DNA of 64,000 nucleotides from WHSW01 sp963767285 (GCA_963767285.1 CAVYDJ010000003.1:461476-525475); one strand, 5' to 3'. Counted from the first letter of the stretch, positions 33,474-43,017 are shown. Numbers and translations: made by a program. Notes: generated from the letters alone by a model not told the origin.

Positions 33474-35684
33474 ATGCTCATCGGTCGCGAGAGCGAGCTC
33501 ACGGCGGTGATCCGGCGCCTGACCGAAGGGCGGTCGGTCGTCGTCGTCGGCGAGGCGGGGGCCGGTAAGACGAGCCTGATCCGGGAGGCCGTTGCGGTCA
33601 CCGGCGGAGCTTCGTTCGAAGGGGTCGGTCTGGCAACCCTCGACTGGCTTCCGTATTTGCCGCTCTCGCGAGCGCTCGGCCGGGCCGTCCCCGCCGAGGG
33701 CGATCGTGCTGCGATCGCTGCGCTCGTGCGCGACGAGGTCGATGACGGCACACTCGTCCTGGACGACCTGCACTGGGCCGATTCCGACACGCTGGCGACG
33801 CTCGAGCACCTGTCCAGCCTCAACATCCTCGCCGCGATCCGGGTCGGGGATCCCGGGACCGATCGGGCGCTCACCGCCGCTGAGGCGGCCGGATTCCAAC
33901 AGGTGCCACTCGGCCGGCTCATGGATTCCGCGGCGCGCGAGCTGGTCGAACTGGCGAACCCGGAACTGACCGCCGACCGGGTCGCGGCGGTGCTCGACCG
34001 GGCGCACGGGAACCCCCTCCTGTTGGAGGAGCTCGCCAGGGCGGGCGGCGAGCCGACGGCGACCCTGCGCATCACCATCAGCGCTCGCCTGCGCCGCTTC
34101 GAACCCCCCGTGCGCGATGCGGTCGCGCGCCTGGCACTCCTGGGGCGGCCGGCGACGAACGCGGAGCTCGAGGCCGACGTCGGCCCGTTGCTCGACGCCG
34201 CCTTGGTGGTCGAGGCGGAGGGCAGGTATGCGCTTCGCCACGCGCTCCTGGGCGAGGCCGCGCTCGCCGAGCTGGCGGCCGAGCAGCTGGCGAGCCTGCA
34301 CTCCCGGCTGGCGCGCCTGGTCGAGGCGCCGGGCGAGGCAGCGCGACACCACTACGAGGCCGGGGAGCTCGAACAGGCCAGGGGTGCCGCGCTGCGAGCG
34401 GCGGAGCAGGCGACCAGACCGGCGGAGCGCGCCAGGCACCTCGCGCTCGCGGCGCGGTGCGGCGGCGTTGGGCTGGATGCCGACCGCCTGCGCCTGCGCG
34501 CTGCGGCCGCGCTCAGCGAGGCGGGCGAGCACCAGTCGGCCATCGATGTTCTCGAGCTGGTCGACTCGGACACGCCCGAGGTGCGCGCAGAGGTCGAGCT
34601 CTGTCTGGGGACCGCCACCGTTGCGACCGAGGGTCACGCGACCGGGGTCGAGCACTTCGACCGGGGCCTGGCGCAGGTCACGGCAGACCGTCCCGACCTT
34701 GAGGCAGCGCTGCTGCTCGAACGGGCCCGCACGCTTCTGTACGCGGAGTGGGGAACGGAAGCCGCGCTGGAAGCGGCGGCCGTGGCCAGCCTGCGCGCCG
34801 AGCAGGAGGGGCTTCGCGAGGCGGAGGCGTTGCTGGTCCTGGCGATGGCCCAGTACGTCGCGGGCTCGCGCGAATGCTTCGCGACGGCCGAGCGCGCGCG
34901 CGCGGCGGCCCGCGCCGAGGACGACCACCACAGCGAGCTGCGAGCCGGCGCTCTCCTGGGCTCCGCCCATGAATCGTTCGGGGATTCGGCCGCTTCATAC
35001 GCACTGATCGGCGAGCTGATCGAGCGGGCGCGCGACCTCCATCAGCTGGGCCTCGAGGCTGAGCTCCTCTACTACCGCGGGCACCTCGAGATGCTTTACC
35101 GTGGCGACTACCCGGCCGCGATCGAGATCTACGAGCAGATCCTCGCCGACCCCGCGGCGATCGGCGTCGCCGCGGGTACTTCGTATGCGATGTACGGGCT
35201 GGCGCTGACCGACATCGGTCGCATGACCGACGCACGCCGTGTGCTTGCGGAGGGGTTGGCGCGTGCCGGGAATCCCGCGGATCGGCTGCTCCTGCTCTGC
35301 CACGACGCGGAGCGGGAGCGCCTGGCGGGGAACCCTGGCCGTGCGGTTGAGCTCGGGGAGCAGGCGCTCGAAGCCGATCCCGTCAACCCGAATCGGGCGA
35401 TGGCCTGGGTGGTGCTCAACTGGGCGCGGTTCGAGGCCGGCCTCGAACCAAGGCGCGAGGAGGTCGAGATCCGCTATCCCGTCACGCAGGCGGTGGCATC
35501 GGAGGTCGACGCGCTGATCGCAATGGCGGCAGGGCGCTACAAGGAGGCCGAGCGTGGCTTCGACGACGGCGGCGGTGCGTCTGGCAACGATCCGAGCTCC
35601 GCGGTGCGATCCGCTGCCGGGCGGCGGCCGGCGATGCCTCGGCCGCCGCCGGAAACGACGAACGGGCCCGAGAGCGGTTGCTGA
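33474..35684 (+). CDS. AAA-type LuxR-family regulator, N-terminal part (ends by frameshift)
   Basis: The chosen start is ATG 33474 (MLIGRESELTAVIRRL), the usual opening of these regulators; the frame is open upstream but unlike any family. Walker A is VVVVGEAGAGKTSLI and Walker B is TLVLDDLHWADSDT. The rest is made of TPR-like helical pairs (for example LEAELLYYRGHLEMLYRGDYPAAIEIYEQIL). After ERGFDDGG the sense of the protein is lost, while another frame continues with RSELRGAIRCRAAAGD and leads into the HTH. So this is the front of one ~1000-residue protein with the next feature. Confidence 0.8.
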   Translation: MLIGRESELTAVIRRLTEGRSVVVVGEAGAGKTSLIREAVAVTGGASFEGVGLATLDWLPYLPLSRALGRAVPAEGDRAAIAALVRDEVDDGTLVLDDLHWADSDTLATLEHLSSLNILAAIRVGDPGTDRALTAAEAAGFQQVPLGRLMDSAARELVELANPELTADRVAAVLDRAHGNPLLLEELARAGGEPTATLRITISARLRRFEPPVRDAVARLALLGRPATNAELEADVGPLLDAALVVEAEGRYALRHALLGEAALAELAAEQLASLHSRLARLVEAPGEAARHHYEAGELEQARGAALRAAEQATRPAERARHLALAARCGGVGLDADRLRLRAAAALSEAGEHQSAIDVLELVDSDTPEVRAEVELCLGTATVATEGHATGVEHFDRGLAQVTADRPDLEAALLLERARTLLYAEWGTEAALEAAAVASLRAEQEGLREAEALLVLAMAQYVAGSRECFATAERARAAARAEDDHHSELRAGALLGSAHESFGDSAASYALIGELIERARDLHQLGLEAELLYYRGHLEMLYRGDYPAAIEIYEQILADPAAIGVAAGTSYAMYGLALTDIGRMTDARRVLAEGLARAGNPADRLLLLCHDAERERLAGNPGRAVELGEQALEADPVNPNRAMAWVVLNWARFEAGLEPRREEVEIRYPVTQAVASEVDALIAMAAGRYKEAERGFDDGGGASGNDPSSAVRSAAGRRPAMPRPPPETTNGPESGC

Positions 35685-36502
35685 AGGCCGAGCAGGATGC
35701 CGTCGCAATCGGCCTAGGCCCGCAGCTCGGCCGGATTCGGCGTTCGCTTCGTGGCCTGGGCCTGCACCGCTCGGCCGACCGCGCGCGCGAGGTCGTGCCC
35801 GCCGGCGAGCTCACCGCGCGCGAGCGCGAGGTCATCGGGCTGGTCGGCGAGGGGCTGACCAGCGCTCAGATCGCGGCCCGCCTGGGGATTGCCCGGTCGA
35901 CCGTCGACAGCCAGGTCCGCTCGGTGATGGTCAAGCTCGGTACCCGCAGCCGGCGTCAGGCCGCACGCCAGGCTCGCGGGATGAGGCCGGTGTCTGACCC
36001 GGGAAGACCGATCGTGCTGATTCGAGGCGGTGAGGAGGTGATCGCGGCGGCCGCCGCCGAGCTGCGCGCAACGGGATGGGTGACCCGCCCGGGCTGGGAG
36101 CTTCCAGAGGACGCGTGGGATGTGAAGCGGATCATCTGCACCGGCGTGGTTCGCGACGCCGCCGAGGCCGGGGCGGCGGTGCTCGCCGCGGCCCGGGGCG
36201 CCGGCCTCGTGGTCGGCCTGCAGGCGCCCGACGAGGTGACCGATCGCCTCTTCGAGGACCTACGGCGCCTCGGCCATGTGGAGCTTCGCGAGGGCTCGGC
36301 ATCCCCAAGCCCCGCGGACGCGCTCGAGCCCGAGCAGCGCGTGCTGCTCGGGCTGCTGGCGTCCGGCTACACGCTTGACGAGGTCGCCGAGCAGTTGAGC
36401 TACTCGCGCCGTACGGTGAGCCGCCGGCTCGCGGCGGCCCGGGCGACGCTCGGCGTTGAGACCAACGCCGAAGCGATTACCCGGGTCGCCACTCACGACT
36501 AG
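35678..36502 (+). CDS. LuxR-family regulator, C-terminal part with two HTH domains (frameshifted partner)
   Basis: The coding sense of this frame begins earlier than its first start, about 35575. It has LTAREREVIGLVGEGLTSAQIAARLGIARSTVDSQVRSVMVKLGTRSRRQAARQA, a typical LuxR HTH. A ~100-residue alpha/beta segment follows (RPIVLIRGGEEVIAAAAAELRATGWV...), then a second HTH, EPEQRVLLGLLASGYTLDEVAEQLSYSRRTVSRRLAAARATLGV. Two DNA-binding units in one chain are unusual. If it is made separately from ATG 35678 it would be an HTH protein without the sensor ATPase. Confidence 0.72.
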   Translation: MLKAEQDAVAIGLGPQLGRIRRSLRGLGLHRSADRAREVVPAGELTAREREVIGLVGEGLTSAQIAARLGIARSTVDSQVRSVMVKLGTRSRRQAARQARGMRPVSDPGRPIVLIRGGEEVIAAAAAELRATGWVTRPGWELPEDAWDVKRIICTGVVRDAAEAGAAVLAAARGAGLVVGLQAPDEVTDRLFEDLRRLGHVELREGSASPSPADALEPEQRVLLGLLASGYTLDEVAEQLSYSRRTVSRRLAAARATLGVETNAEAITRVATHD

Positions 36503-36509
36503 CCTGCAG

Positions 36510-39500
36510 CTAGACGCCCTTGTGGAGCTGGACGTTGCCGTTCTTGATCACGTGCTCCCCCGAGTCGTAGCCGTTCGACAGCCGGATCCGTGAGGTGTCA
36601 GTCCTCCCGGGCTCGCCGTTGTCGACCAGGTCGACCCGGTACGTCACGGACGCCGACCCGGCGGTCCCGGTGCCACGGACCGTCGCCCGGTTGCCGCTGC
36701 AGATGATCGAGGTCACAGACGCGGACTTGAACTTGAACGGCGTCGCCGGACCGTGCTCGACGTAGGTGACCTCTCCCTTCGGCGCGGCCGGCGTCTTTGC
36801 CTGCGCGTTTCCGGCGAGCGTGCCGACGTCGCCGTTCGCGGCCGTCAGCTGGCCGCCCCAGGTCACCTTGCAGCCACCGGTCGAACCGGGGGTCGGGTCG
36901 CACTCGTCGCCGATCCCGTCGTGGTCGACGTCGGACTGGTCCGGGTTCGGCGTCAGCCGGCAGTTGTCGTCGCCGTCGTCGACGCCATCGTCGTCGCTGT
37001 CGGGATCGAGCGGATCGGTGCCACCGTCGATCTCCTCGCCGTCCTCGAGGCCATCGTCGTCGCTGTCGGGATCGAGCGGGTCGCAGCCGAGCTCGATCTC
37101 GAGCCCGTCGTTGAGGCCGTCGCCGTCGGTATCGGCCTTCGTCGGGTCGGTGCCCAGGGTGAGCTCCTCGTCGTCGGTGAGGCCATCGCCATCCGTGTCG
37201 TCGTCGAACGGATTGCAGCCGAGCCAGATCTCGATCACGGTGTCGATGCCGTCCCCGTCGGGGTCGTCGGGCTCGTCGTACGGCCCGCCGACGAAGCGGA
37301 AGTCGACCCAGATCCCGCCGCCGCCGCCCGGCTTCTTCCAGGGCCGGCAACCGCAGCGGCGGATGATCTCCAGGGCACCGCCGCCGCCCCAGCGCTTTTT
37401 GACCATCGTGGGGATCCCGTCGCCGTCTTCGTCCACGGGCTTGCATCCGCAGAGGTGCCAGATGTAGTCGACGTCAGACCCGAACCCGCCGCCGCCGTCG
37501 GTGTCGGGATTGCCGGGGTTGGTGCCCCAGCGGAGCTCGATCCAGGTGGCGACGCCGTCGCCATCTTCGTCGTCCTCGGGCCCGCAGCCGCAGGCATGGC
37601 CGTAGATCCGTGTCAGATGCGAGCCATCGTCCGGATCGTCGTCGTCGGGATCGGAGTCGGCCGCGGTCGGATCTGTGCCGATCACGATCTCGATGTAGTC
37701 GCTGATCCCGTCGTCGTCGGTGTCCTCGTCGTGGGGATCGCAGCCGAGCCAGATCTCGATCACGTCCCAGAGGCCGTCGCCATCGCTGTCCTCGGGGCCC
37801 TCGACGGTGACGTCGAAGTCATCGGTAGCGGTGTTGCCGGCGTCGTCGGTGGCCTCGCAATGCACGGTGGTGGTGCCGATCGGGAACAGCGACCCGGAGG
37901 GTGGCGTGCAGGTCACCGTCGGATCGGGATCGACGTCGTCGGTCGCCGTGACCTCGTACTCGAGCTCGGCGCCGTCCGGGCTGGTGGCCGGCACGATGTA
38001 GTCCGGCAGCCCATCCGGGGGGAACTCCGGCGGGTCGTTGTCGCCCGTCGCCTCGGTGACCTCCAGCTGGATGTTCGCGCTGCGCGTGATCGATCCCGAG
38101 CGCGCGGTGACGATCACCCAGTAGAAGCCCGGCGTCGTGCTCGCCGAGGTGTGCAGCTTCGCGACCGTCGAGAACGTCGGTGTGCCAGTTGCGGGATCCG
38201 CGGTGACGTTGCTATCGGGCGCGTTCGTCGAGCCGGACATCGTCACGTTTGCCGCGGGCGCGTCGCCGAAGTCGCGCACCGTCGTCGGCAGCTCGAGCGA
38301 GTTGCCCGCCGCGACCGTCGGCAGCGGCGAGTTCGGGGGTCCCTCGATCGTGTAGCCGACCGGTGAGGACGGGACCGCGTCCTCGAGGATCACCTTCAGC
38401 GCCGCGATCCGCACCGACCCCGTCTCGGCGTAGGGCGCCAGGCTCTGGTGGCCGTCGAGCAGATCCTGGATCGCGTCGTGGCCGGGGTGCTGGAGACACA
38501 TGATGGCTTCGCGCTGCGCCGGGCCGTTGACGTTCTGCTGGCCGAACCCCCAGCCATGGCTGGTCGGTTCCGCGGAGCCGATCGCGATCAGCTCGCCCTG
38601 GTCGAACAGGTCGCCGACGAAGATCATCTGGAAGCAGACCCGGTGGATCGACGAGAACGTCGTCCCGAAGTCGACATCCGCAGTCACCGAGCCGGGCCCT
38701 CCGGCGTCAGCCGGAGACGCCGGGCTCAGCACGGCTTCCGCCTCGACCTTCGCGAGCCTGACGCCCACGCCGCGGACGAAGACGTCGTCGACGGGATCGG
38801 AGTCTGCCGTAGTCAGGTTTGTGGCATTCGAGGTGAAGGCAACGGTCGTCCCGTCCGCGGTGATCGACGGGAACTGCGAGTGGTCGTTCCCCTTCGTGCC
38901 CAGCCCACCGTCCGCTCGGCTGGCCAGAACGGTCTCGTTCTCGGTCAGATCGCGGACGTAGATGTCGCGCAGTGGATCGAGGGCGGGATCGTCGTCAGCC
39001 GCATCGAGATTCGTCGCGTACGACTGGAAGGCGACCTGCGTGCCGTCGCCCGAGAGCTCGGCGAGGTCGGAGAACTCGTCCCCCTTCGCGCCCGCGGCGC
39101 CGTCGGCGCGACTCGCGAGTGCGGTCGTCGCGCTGCCCAGGTCGCGGACGTAGACGTCCGACGCCGAATCGCCGTCGGCCGGGTCGAGGTTGGTCGACTG
39201 AGACCAGAAGGCAACGCTGCGGCCGTCACCGGACAGGTCCGGATCCGCGGAGAAGCCGTTCGCCTTCACGCCCGAGCTTCCGGTCGCCCGGCTGGCGAGC
39301 GTGGTCGAGAGCTCGAACGGCCGGCGCACGAAGATGTCCCAGTTGCCGTCGACGTCGGCGCCGGCGAGGTTGCTCGCGTTGGAGGCGAATGCGACGGCCG
39401 TACCGTTGTCGGAGATCGAGGGCGCGGTCGCCTGGCCGTTGCTCTTCGCGCCGAGGCCGTCGCCGACGCTGATCAGGGTCGTCAGGTCGGACGACCAGTC

Positions 39501-40121
39501 GCGCACGTACACGTCGGGCTGCGTGTCCGTGTCGGCCCCGTCGAGATTCGACGCGCGCGACTCGAAGGCGACGTAGAAGCCGTCGGCGGAGATCGCGGGC
39601 GAGACCGACTCCTGGTTCCCCTTCGCTCCTCCGGCCCCATCGGCCCGGCTGATCAGGATCGTCGTGTTCGCCTGCAGGTCGCGGAGGTAGACGTCGTCGG
39701 TGCCATCGCTGTCGTCGGGATCGAGGTTCGTCGCACGCGAGCTGAACGCGACGTAGCGCCCGTCGCCGGAGATCGAGGGCGAGAAGGAGCCGGCATTGGA
39801 CTTCGCACCAGAAGCGCCGCTTGCCCGGCTGACCAGGGCGGTCTCGTTCGTTCGCAGGTCGCGGACGTAGATGTCGGGCGTGAAGTCGCCGTCGTCGGGA
39901 TCGAGGTTGGGCGAGTCGGAGCTGAAGGCGACGTACCGGCCGTCCGCGGAGATCGTCGACTCGCGGCCCGAGCCCTTGACGCCGTTGGCCCCGTCGGCAC
40001 GGCTCGCGAGCACGGTCTCGTTGAAACCGACTTCGGCGCTCATCGCGGCTGACGCCGCCCACGCGCAGAACGCGTTCAACGCGACGACCAGGGTCATGAA
40101 CAGCCGCTTCCGTGCCCTCAT
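36510..40121 (-). CDS. Large secreted protein: seven PD40-like propeller repeats, HYR-like domain and type-3 Ca-binding repeats
   Basis: The protein has 1203 residues. GGAGGTG stands 8 nt before the ATG. The signal peptide is FMTLVVALNAFCAWAASAAMS. Residues ~33-460 hold seven ~59-residue repeats of the form NETVLASRADG..GVKG...SISADGRYVAFSS...NLDP.D.D...DIYVRDL, consistent with a seven-bladed propeller. A beta-rich part and an HYR-like module (VPATSPDGAELEYEVTATDDVDPDPTVTC) follow. About 300 residues of DxDxDG repeats (for example DSDGDGLWDVIEIWLGCDP) should bind Ca2+. The last domain contains CKVTWGGQLTA...GTGTAGSASVTYRVDLVDNGEPG. The likely place is the cell surface or outside the cell, with a binding or adhesive function. 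Confidence 0.85.
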   Translation of the reverse strand: MRARKRLFMTLVVALNAFCAWAASAAMSAEVGFNETVLASRADGANGVKGSGRESTISADGRYVAFSSDSPNLDPDDGDFTPDIYVRDLRTNETALVSRASGASGAKSNAGSFSPSISGDGRYVAFSSRATNLDPDDSDGTDDVYLRDLQANTTILISRADGAGGAKGNQESVSPAISADGFYVAFESRASNLDGADTDTQPDVYVRDWSSDLTTLISVGDGLGAKSNGQATAPSISDNGTAVAFASNASNLAGADVDGNWDIFVRRPFELSTTLASRATGSSGVKANGFSADPDLSGDGRSVAFWSQSTNLDPADGDSASDVYVRDLGSATTALASRADGAAGAKGDEFSDLAELSGDGTQVAFQSYATNLDAADDDPALDPLRDIYVRDLTENETVLASRADGGLGTKGNDHSQFPSITADGTTVAFTSNATNLTTADSDPVDDVFVRGVGVRLAKVEAEAVLSPASPADAGGPGSVTADVDFGTTFSSIHRVCFQMIFVGDLFDQGELIAIGSAEPTSHGWGFGQQNVNGPAQREAIMCLQHPGHDAIQDLLDGHQSLAPYAETGSVRIAALKVILEDAVPSSPVGYTIEGPPNSPLPTVAAGNSLELPTTVRDFGDAPAANVTMSGSTNAPDSNVTADPATGTPTFSTVAKLHTSASTTPGFYWVIVTARSGSITRSANIQLEVTEATGDNDPPEFPPDGLPDYIVPATSPDGAELEYEVTATDDVDPDPTVTCTPPSGSLFPIGTTTVHCEATDDAGNTATDDFDVTVEGPEDSDGDGLWDVIEIWLGCDPHDEDTDDDGISDYIEIVIGTDPTAADSDPDDDDPDDGSHLTRIYGHACGCGPEDDEDGDGVATWIELRWGTNPGNPDTDGGGGFGSDVDYIWHLCGCKPVDEDGDGIPTMVKKRWGGGGALEIIRRCGCRPWKKPGGGGGIWVDFRFVGGPYDEPDDPDGDGIDTVIEIWLGCNPFDDDTDGDGLTDDEELTLGTDPTKADTDGDGLNDGLEIELGCDPLDPDSDDDGLEDGEEIDGGTDPLDPDSDDDGVDDGDDNCRLTPNPDQSDVDHDGIGDECDPTPGSTGGCKVTWGGQLTAANGDVGTLAGNAQAKTPAAPKGEVTYVEHGPATPFKFKSASVTSIICSGNRATVRGTGTAGSASVTYRVDLVDNGEPGRTDTSRIRLSNGYDSGEHVIKNGNVQLHKGV

Positions 40122-40315
40122 TGCAACACCTCCATGTGGCGGCCCCGTGCCGCGTCCTTCAATGCGTCCGGAGCATCCGGCCTGGCGGCGCCGCGGTCAT
40201 CCGCAGTTCGGGCCAACCTGATTGACGGGTGGCGAGTCGCGTCGCCGCCCGAGTAACGTCCAGCCACGCCCTTACGGCTCAAGCGTCGAGCCGTTGAATC
40301 CGATATGAAGCAAGC

Positions 40316-40840
40316 ATGGAAGCTGGCGTGTCGACAACCGGCATCGATGAGCTGACCGGGCTCGCCACCCGCGGGCGGTTCTTCGCGCTCGCCATGGCCG
40401 CCTTCGACGCCGCTCGCGCGGCCGGCGAAGAGTGCACCGCGGCGGTGATCGACCTCGACCGTCTCGAGCTCGTCAACGACACCTTCGGTCACCACGTCGG
40501 CTCTGAGCTGATCCGCGAGGCCGCCGCCGGACTCAATGCGATCGCGCACGACGGAGACGTCATCGGCCGCATCGGGGGTGACGAGTTCGCCTTGCTGCGC
40601 CCTGGAGCCGGCACCTCGCGGGAGGAGCTGTGCTCGCAACTTTCGACCGCGGCCGAGCGCGCGAGCGGCGCCGACAAGCCGTTCGCGCTCGACGTCAGCG
40701 TCGGCGTCGCCGTCGCCCGCGCCGACGAGGTGGACTCCCTCGACGAGTTGATGTGGCTCGCCGACGAGGCGATGTACGAGCACAAGCGCGCCGAGGGCGG
40801 CTCGCAGGGCGCCCCGCACGCGCGCCGGATGGCCCGCTGA
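40316..40840 (+). CDS. GGDEF-domain protein, stand-alone (predicted diguanylate cyclase)
   Basis: The protein has 174 residues, only a GGDEF domain. DELTGLATRGRFFALAMAAF is the N-terminal wide-turn motif, and AVIDLDRLELVNDTFGHHVGSELI carries the metal-binding Asp and the nucleotide-binding ND..GH. The active-site loop is intact, RIGGDEFALL. The inhibitory RxxD site five residues before GGDEF is HDGD, so c-di-GMP feedback is probably lost. There is no sensor domain or membrane segment, so control must come from expression or a partner. It ends 2 bp before the secreted protein gene. Confidence 0.88.
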   Translation: MEAGVSTTGIDELTGLATRGRFFALAMAAFDAARAAGEECTAAVIDLDRLELVNDTFGHHVGSELIREAAAGLNAIAHDGDVIGRIGGDEFALLRPGAGTSREELCSQLSTAAERASGADKPFALDVSVGVAVARADEVDSLDELMWLADEAMYEHKRAEGGSQGAPHARRMAR

Positions 40841-40842
40841 CC

Positions 40843-43017
40843 ATGGCCCGCTGCAGGGGGGCGGCACTGGCCGTTGCCGTGGTTGCCGTGATGCTCCCGC
40901 CGGCCGCCCAATCCCACGACCCGCTCGGCGCCGAGGGCGTTCCGGCGGCGGTCGAGAACTCGCTCGGCGGCAAGGTCACGGCGCTCGACAACGGCATGTT
41001 CGAGGTCCGCAGCAAGGAGGGCTACACCTACAACACCCACGGTCCCGACTTCCGCCGCGACCTCGAGCTGGTCTCCGATCACGGCAGCTCGATCGACATC
41101 AGCGATCCGCAGCGCAGCCCGGCCTGCGTCGCCAGCCCGGCGACCGACTACTACCAGGAGGTCCTCTACGGGTACCCGGCCACGGGCACCAACCAGCTCG
41201 CGACCAAGCGCGCGGACATCCAGGCCGTGATCGCGCGGATCAACGCGGTCCTCAATGAGGAGTCGCTCGCCAGCGGCGGTCCGACGGCCGACTACAAGGT
41301 CCGCTGTGAGAGCGACGGATCGGTGCGGGTCAGCGCCTTCGCCGTTCCCGCCACGGGCGCGGCGACCTTCACCCAGATCGTCAACGCCGCGAAGGCGGCC
41401 GGCTTCAACAACCAGAGGGTCGACTACTCGATGTTCTACGACGGCGCCGGCCCCAGCGGCGCCTGCGGCACCGGCTCCATGTACGAGGACGAGACGCTCG
41501 CGGCCACCAACAGGAACAACAACCCGGGCGGGTTGATTTCGGGCGGCTACGCGGCCAGCTACAGCGGCTGCTGGTTCGGGCGCACGCCGATGCACGAGAA
41601 CGGGCACAACATGGGCGCGGTTCAGGCCGATGCCCCCGACTCGACCGGCGACGGCGGCCACTGCAACGAGGGCTCCGACGTGATGTGTTACCTCGACGGC
41701 GGCAGCCTGCGCCAGGACTATCCGCAGCCCTGCGCGATCAACCCGTCGGAGCTTCACTTCGACTGCGGCTGGGACAGCTACTTCGACTCGGCGCCGGAGG
41801 CGGGCGAGTACCTGACCACGCACTGGAACATCGGCTCGACCCTCAACCGGTTCATCCGCTTCGGCGGGCCGTCGCCCGACTTCACCGCCTCGTGCGCGCT
41901 GCTGACCTGCACCTTCACCGACCGCAGCACCGCCACGGCCGGGATCGTCTCGCGCAGCTGGAGCTTCGGCGACGGGTCGAGCTCGACCGCGGCGAACCCG
42001 ACCCACCTCTACGCGGGGGTCGCGGGCTACCCGGTCACGCTCACCGTCACCGACGGCGCCGGTCAGGCGAGCACCACGACCCAGAACCTCGCGCTCAACG
42101 ACGCGTTCGCCAACGCCCAGCAGCTGAGCGGGGAATCGCGGACGGTGACCGGGGGCAGCCTCGGGGCGAGCAAGGAGGCCGGCGAGCCGAACCACGCGGG
42201 CAACTCCGGAGGCGCGTCGGTCTGGTACCGCTGGACGCCCGTGGCCGGGGGCTCGGTGACGATCGACACCTGCGCGAGCGGCTTCGACACCACGCTCGGC
42301 GTCTACACCGGCTCCGCGGTCGGGTCGCTGACCCAGGTCGCCGCCAGCGACGACAACTCGACCGTCTGCGGCTCCCCGACCTCCAAGAGCGCGGTCAAGT
42401 TCAACGCCATCGCGGGGACCGTCTACCGGATCGCCGTCGACGGCTGGGACGGCGCCGCGGGCTCGGTCAGCCTGCGGCTCGCGCAGACGGCCGACACGAC
42501 CGCGCCCACGACCTCGATCACCGCCGGCCCGAGCGGCGCGACCCGCGATCCCAACCCGAGCTTCGGCTTCACCGCCGGCGAGCCCGTGAGCTACGTGTGC
42601 CGCCTCGACGGCGGCGCGTTCGCCGGCTGCGGCTCCCCGCAGGCATACAGCGGCCTCCCCGACGGCCCGCACGCCTTCTCGGTCCGCGCCACCGACGCCG
42701 CGGGCAACGTCGGCGACCCGGCCGAGCGCGCCTTCACCGTCGACACGACGCCGCCGGAGACCGCGATCGACTCGGGGTCGCGAAAGGTCAAGTTCCCCAG
42801 GAGCGCGGTATTCGCTTTCACGGCGTCGGAGCCGGGCTCGACCTTCGAGTGCGCGCTCGATCGCGCCTCGCTGGCCCCGTGCACCTCGCCGATCACCCTC
42901 CGCCGCCCGCGCAAGGGGTTCCACACCCTCTACGTCCGGGCGACGGACCCGCTCGGCAACGCCGACCTCAGTCCCGCGACCCGGACGTTCAAGGTCAAGA
43001 AGAAGCGCCGCCGTTAG
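40843..43017 (+). CDS. Secreted zinc-metalloprotease-like protein with PKD and Ig-like domains
   Basis: The protein has 724 residues from ATG 40843. A signal peptide (ALAVAVVAVMLPPAAQS) precedes a ~300-residue N-terminal domain with the zinc motif MHENGHNMG (HExxH). The SDVMCY sequence ~25 residues on could be the Met-turn of metzincins. The third ligand is not in the usual place (Gln in HENGHNMGAVQ). Next come a PKD domain (SRSWSFGDGSSSTAANPTHLYA), a PPC-like domain, then two Ig-like modules with cysteines (SYVCRLDGGAFAGCGSP). It ends in basic KVKKKRRR. Likely an exported peptidase. ATG follows GACC, without a good ribosome site. Confidence 0.8.
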   Translation: MARCRGAALAVAVVAVMLPPAAQSHDPLGAEGVPAAVENSLGGKVTALDNGMFEVRSKEGYTYNTHGPDFRRDLELVSDHGSSIDISDPQRSPACVASPATDYYQEVLYGYPATGTNQLATKRADIQAVIARINAVLNEESLASGGPTADYKVRCESDGSVRVSAFAVPATGAATFTQIVNAAKAAGFNNQRVDYSMFYDGAGPSGACGTGSMYEDETLAATNRNNNPGGLISGGYAASYSGCWFGRTPMHENGHNMGAVQADAPDSTGDGGHCNEGSDVMCYLDGGSLRQDYPQPCAINPSELHFDCGWDSYFDSAPEAGEYLTTHWNIGSTLNRFIRFGGPSPDFTASCALLTCTFTDRSTATAGIVSRSWSFGDGSSSTAANPTHLYAGVAGYPVTLTVTDGAGQASTTTQNLALNDAFANAQQLSGESRTVTGGSLGASKEAGEPNHAGNSGGASVWYRWTPVAGGSVTIDTCASGFDTTLGVYTGSAVGSLTQVAASDDNSTVCGSPTSKSAVKFNAIAGTVYRIAVDGWDGAAGSVSLRLAQTADTTAPTTSITAGPSGATRDPNPSFGFTAGEPVSYVCRLDGGAFAGCGSPQAYSGLPDGPHAFSVRATDAAGNVGDPAERAFTVDTTPPETAIDSGSRKVKFPRSAVFAFTASEPGSTFECALDRASLAPCTSPITLRRPRKGFHTLYVRATDPLGNADLSPATRTFKVKKKRRR

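Noticed and set aside
36950..37260. Direct repeats of GTCGTCGCTGTCGGGATC type as a possible regulatory array
   Set aside because: They are in-frame coding repeats for DSDDDG-like Ca-binding motifs.
36753..38366. Plus-strand frame of 537 residues rich in Val, Ala and Asp, opposite the type-3 repeats
   Set aside because: It mirrors the DxDxDG repeat DNA of the real secreted protein and has no own start signal.
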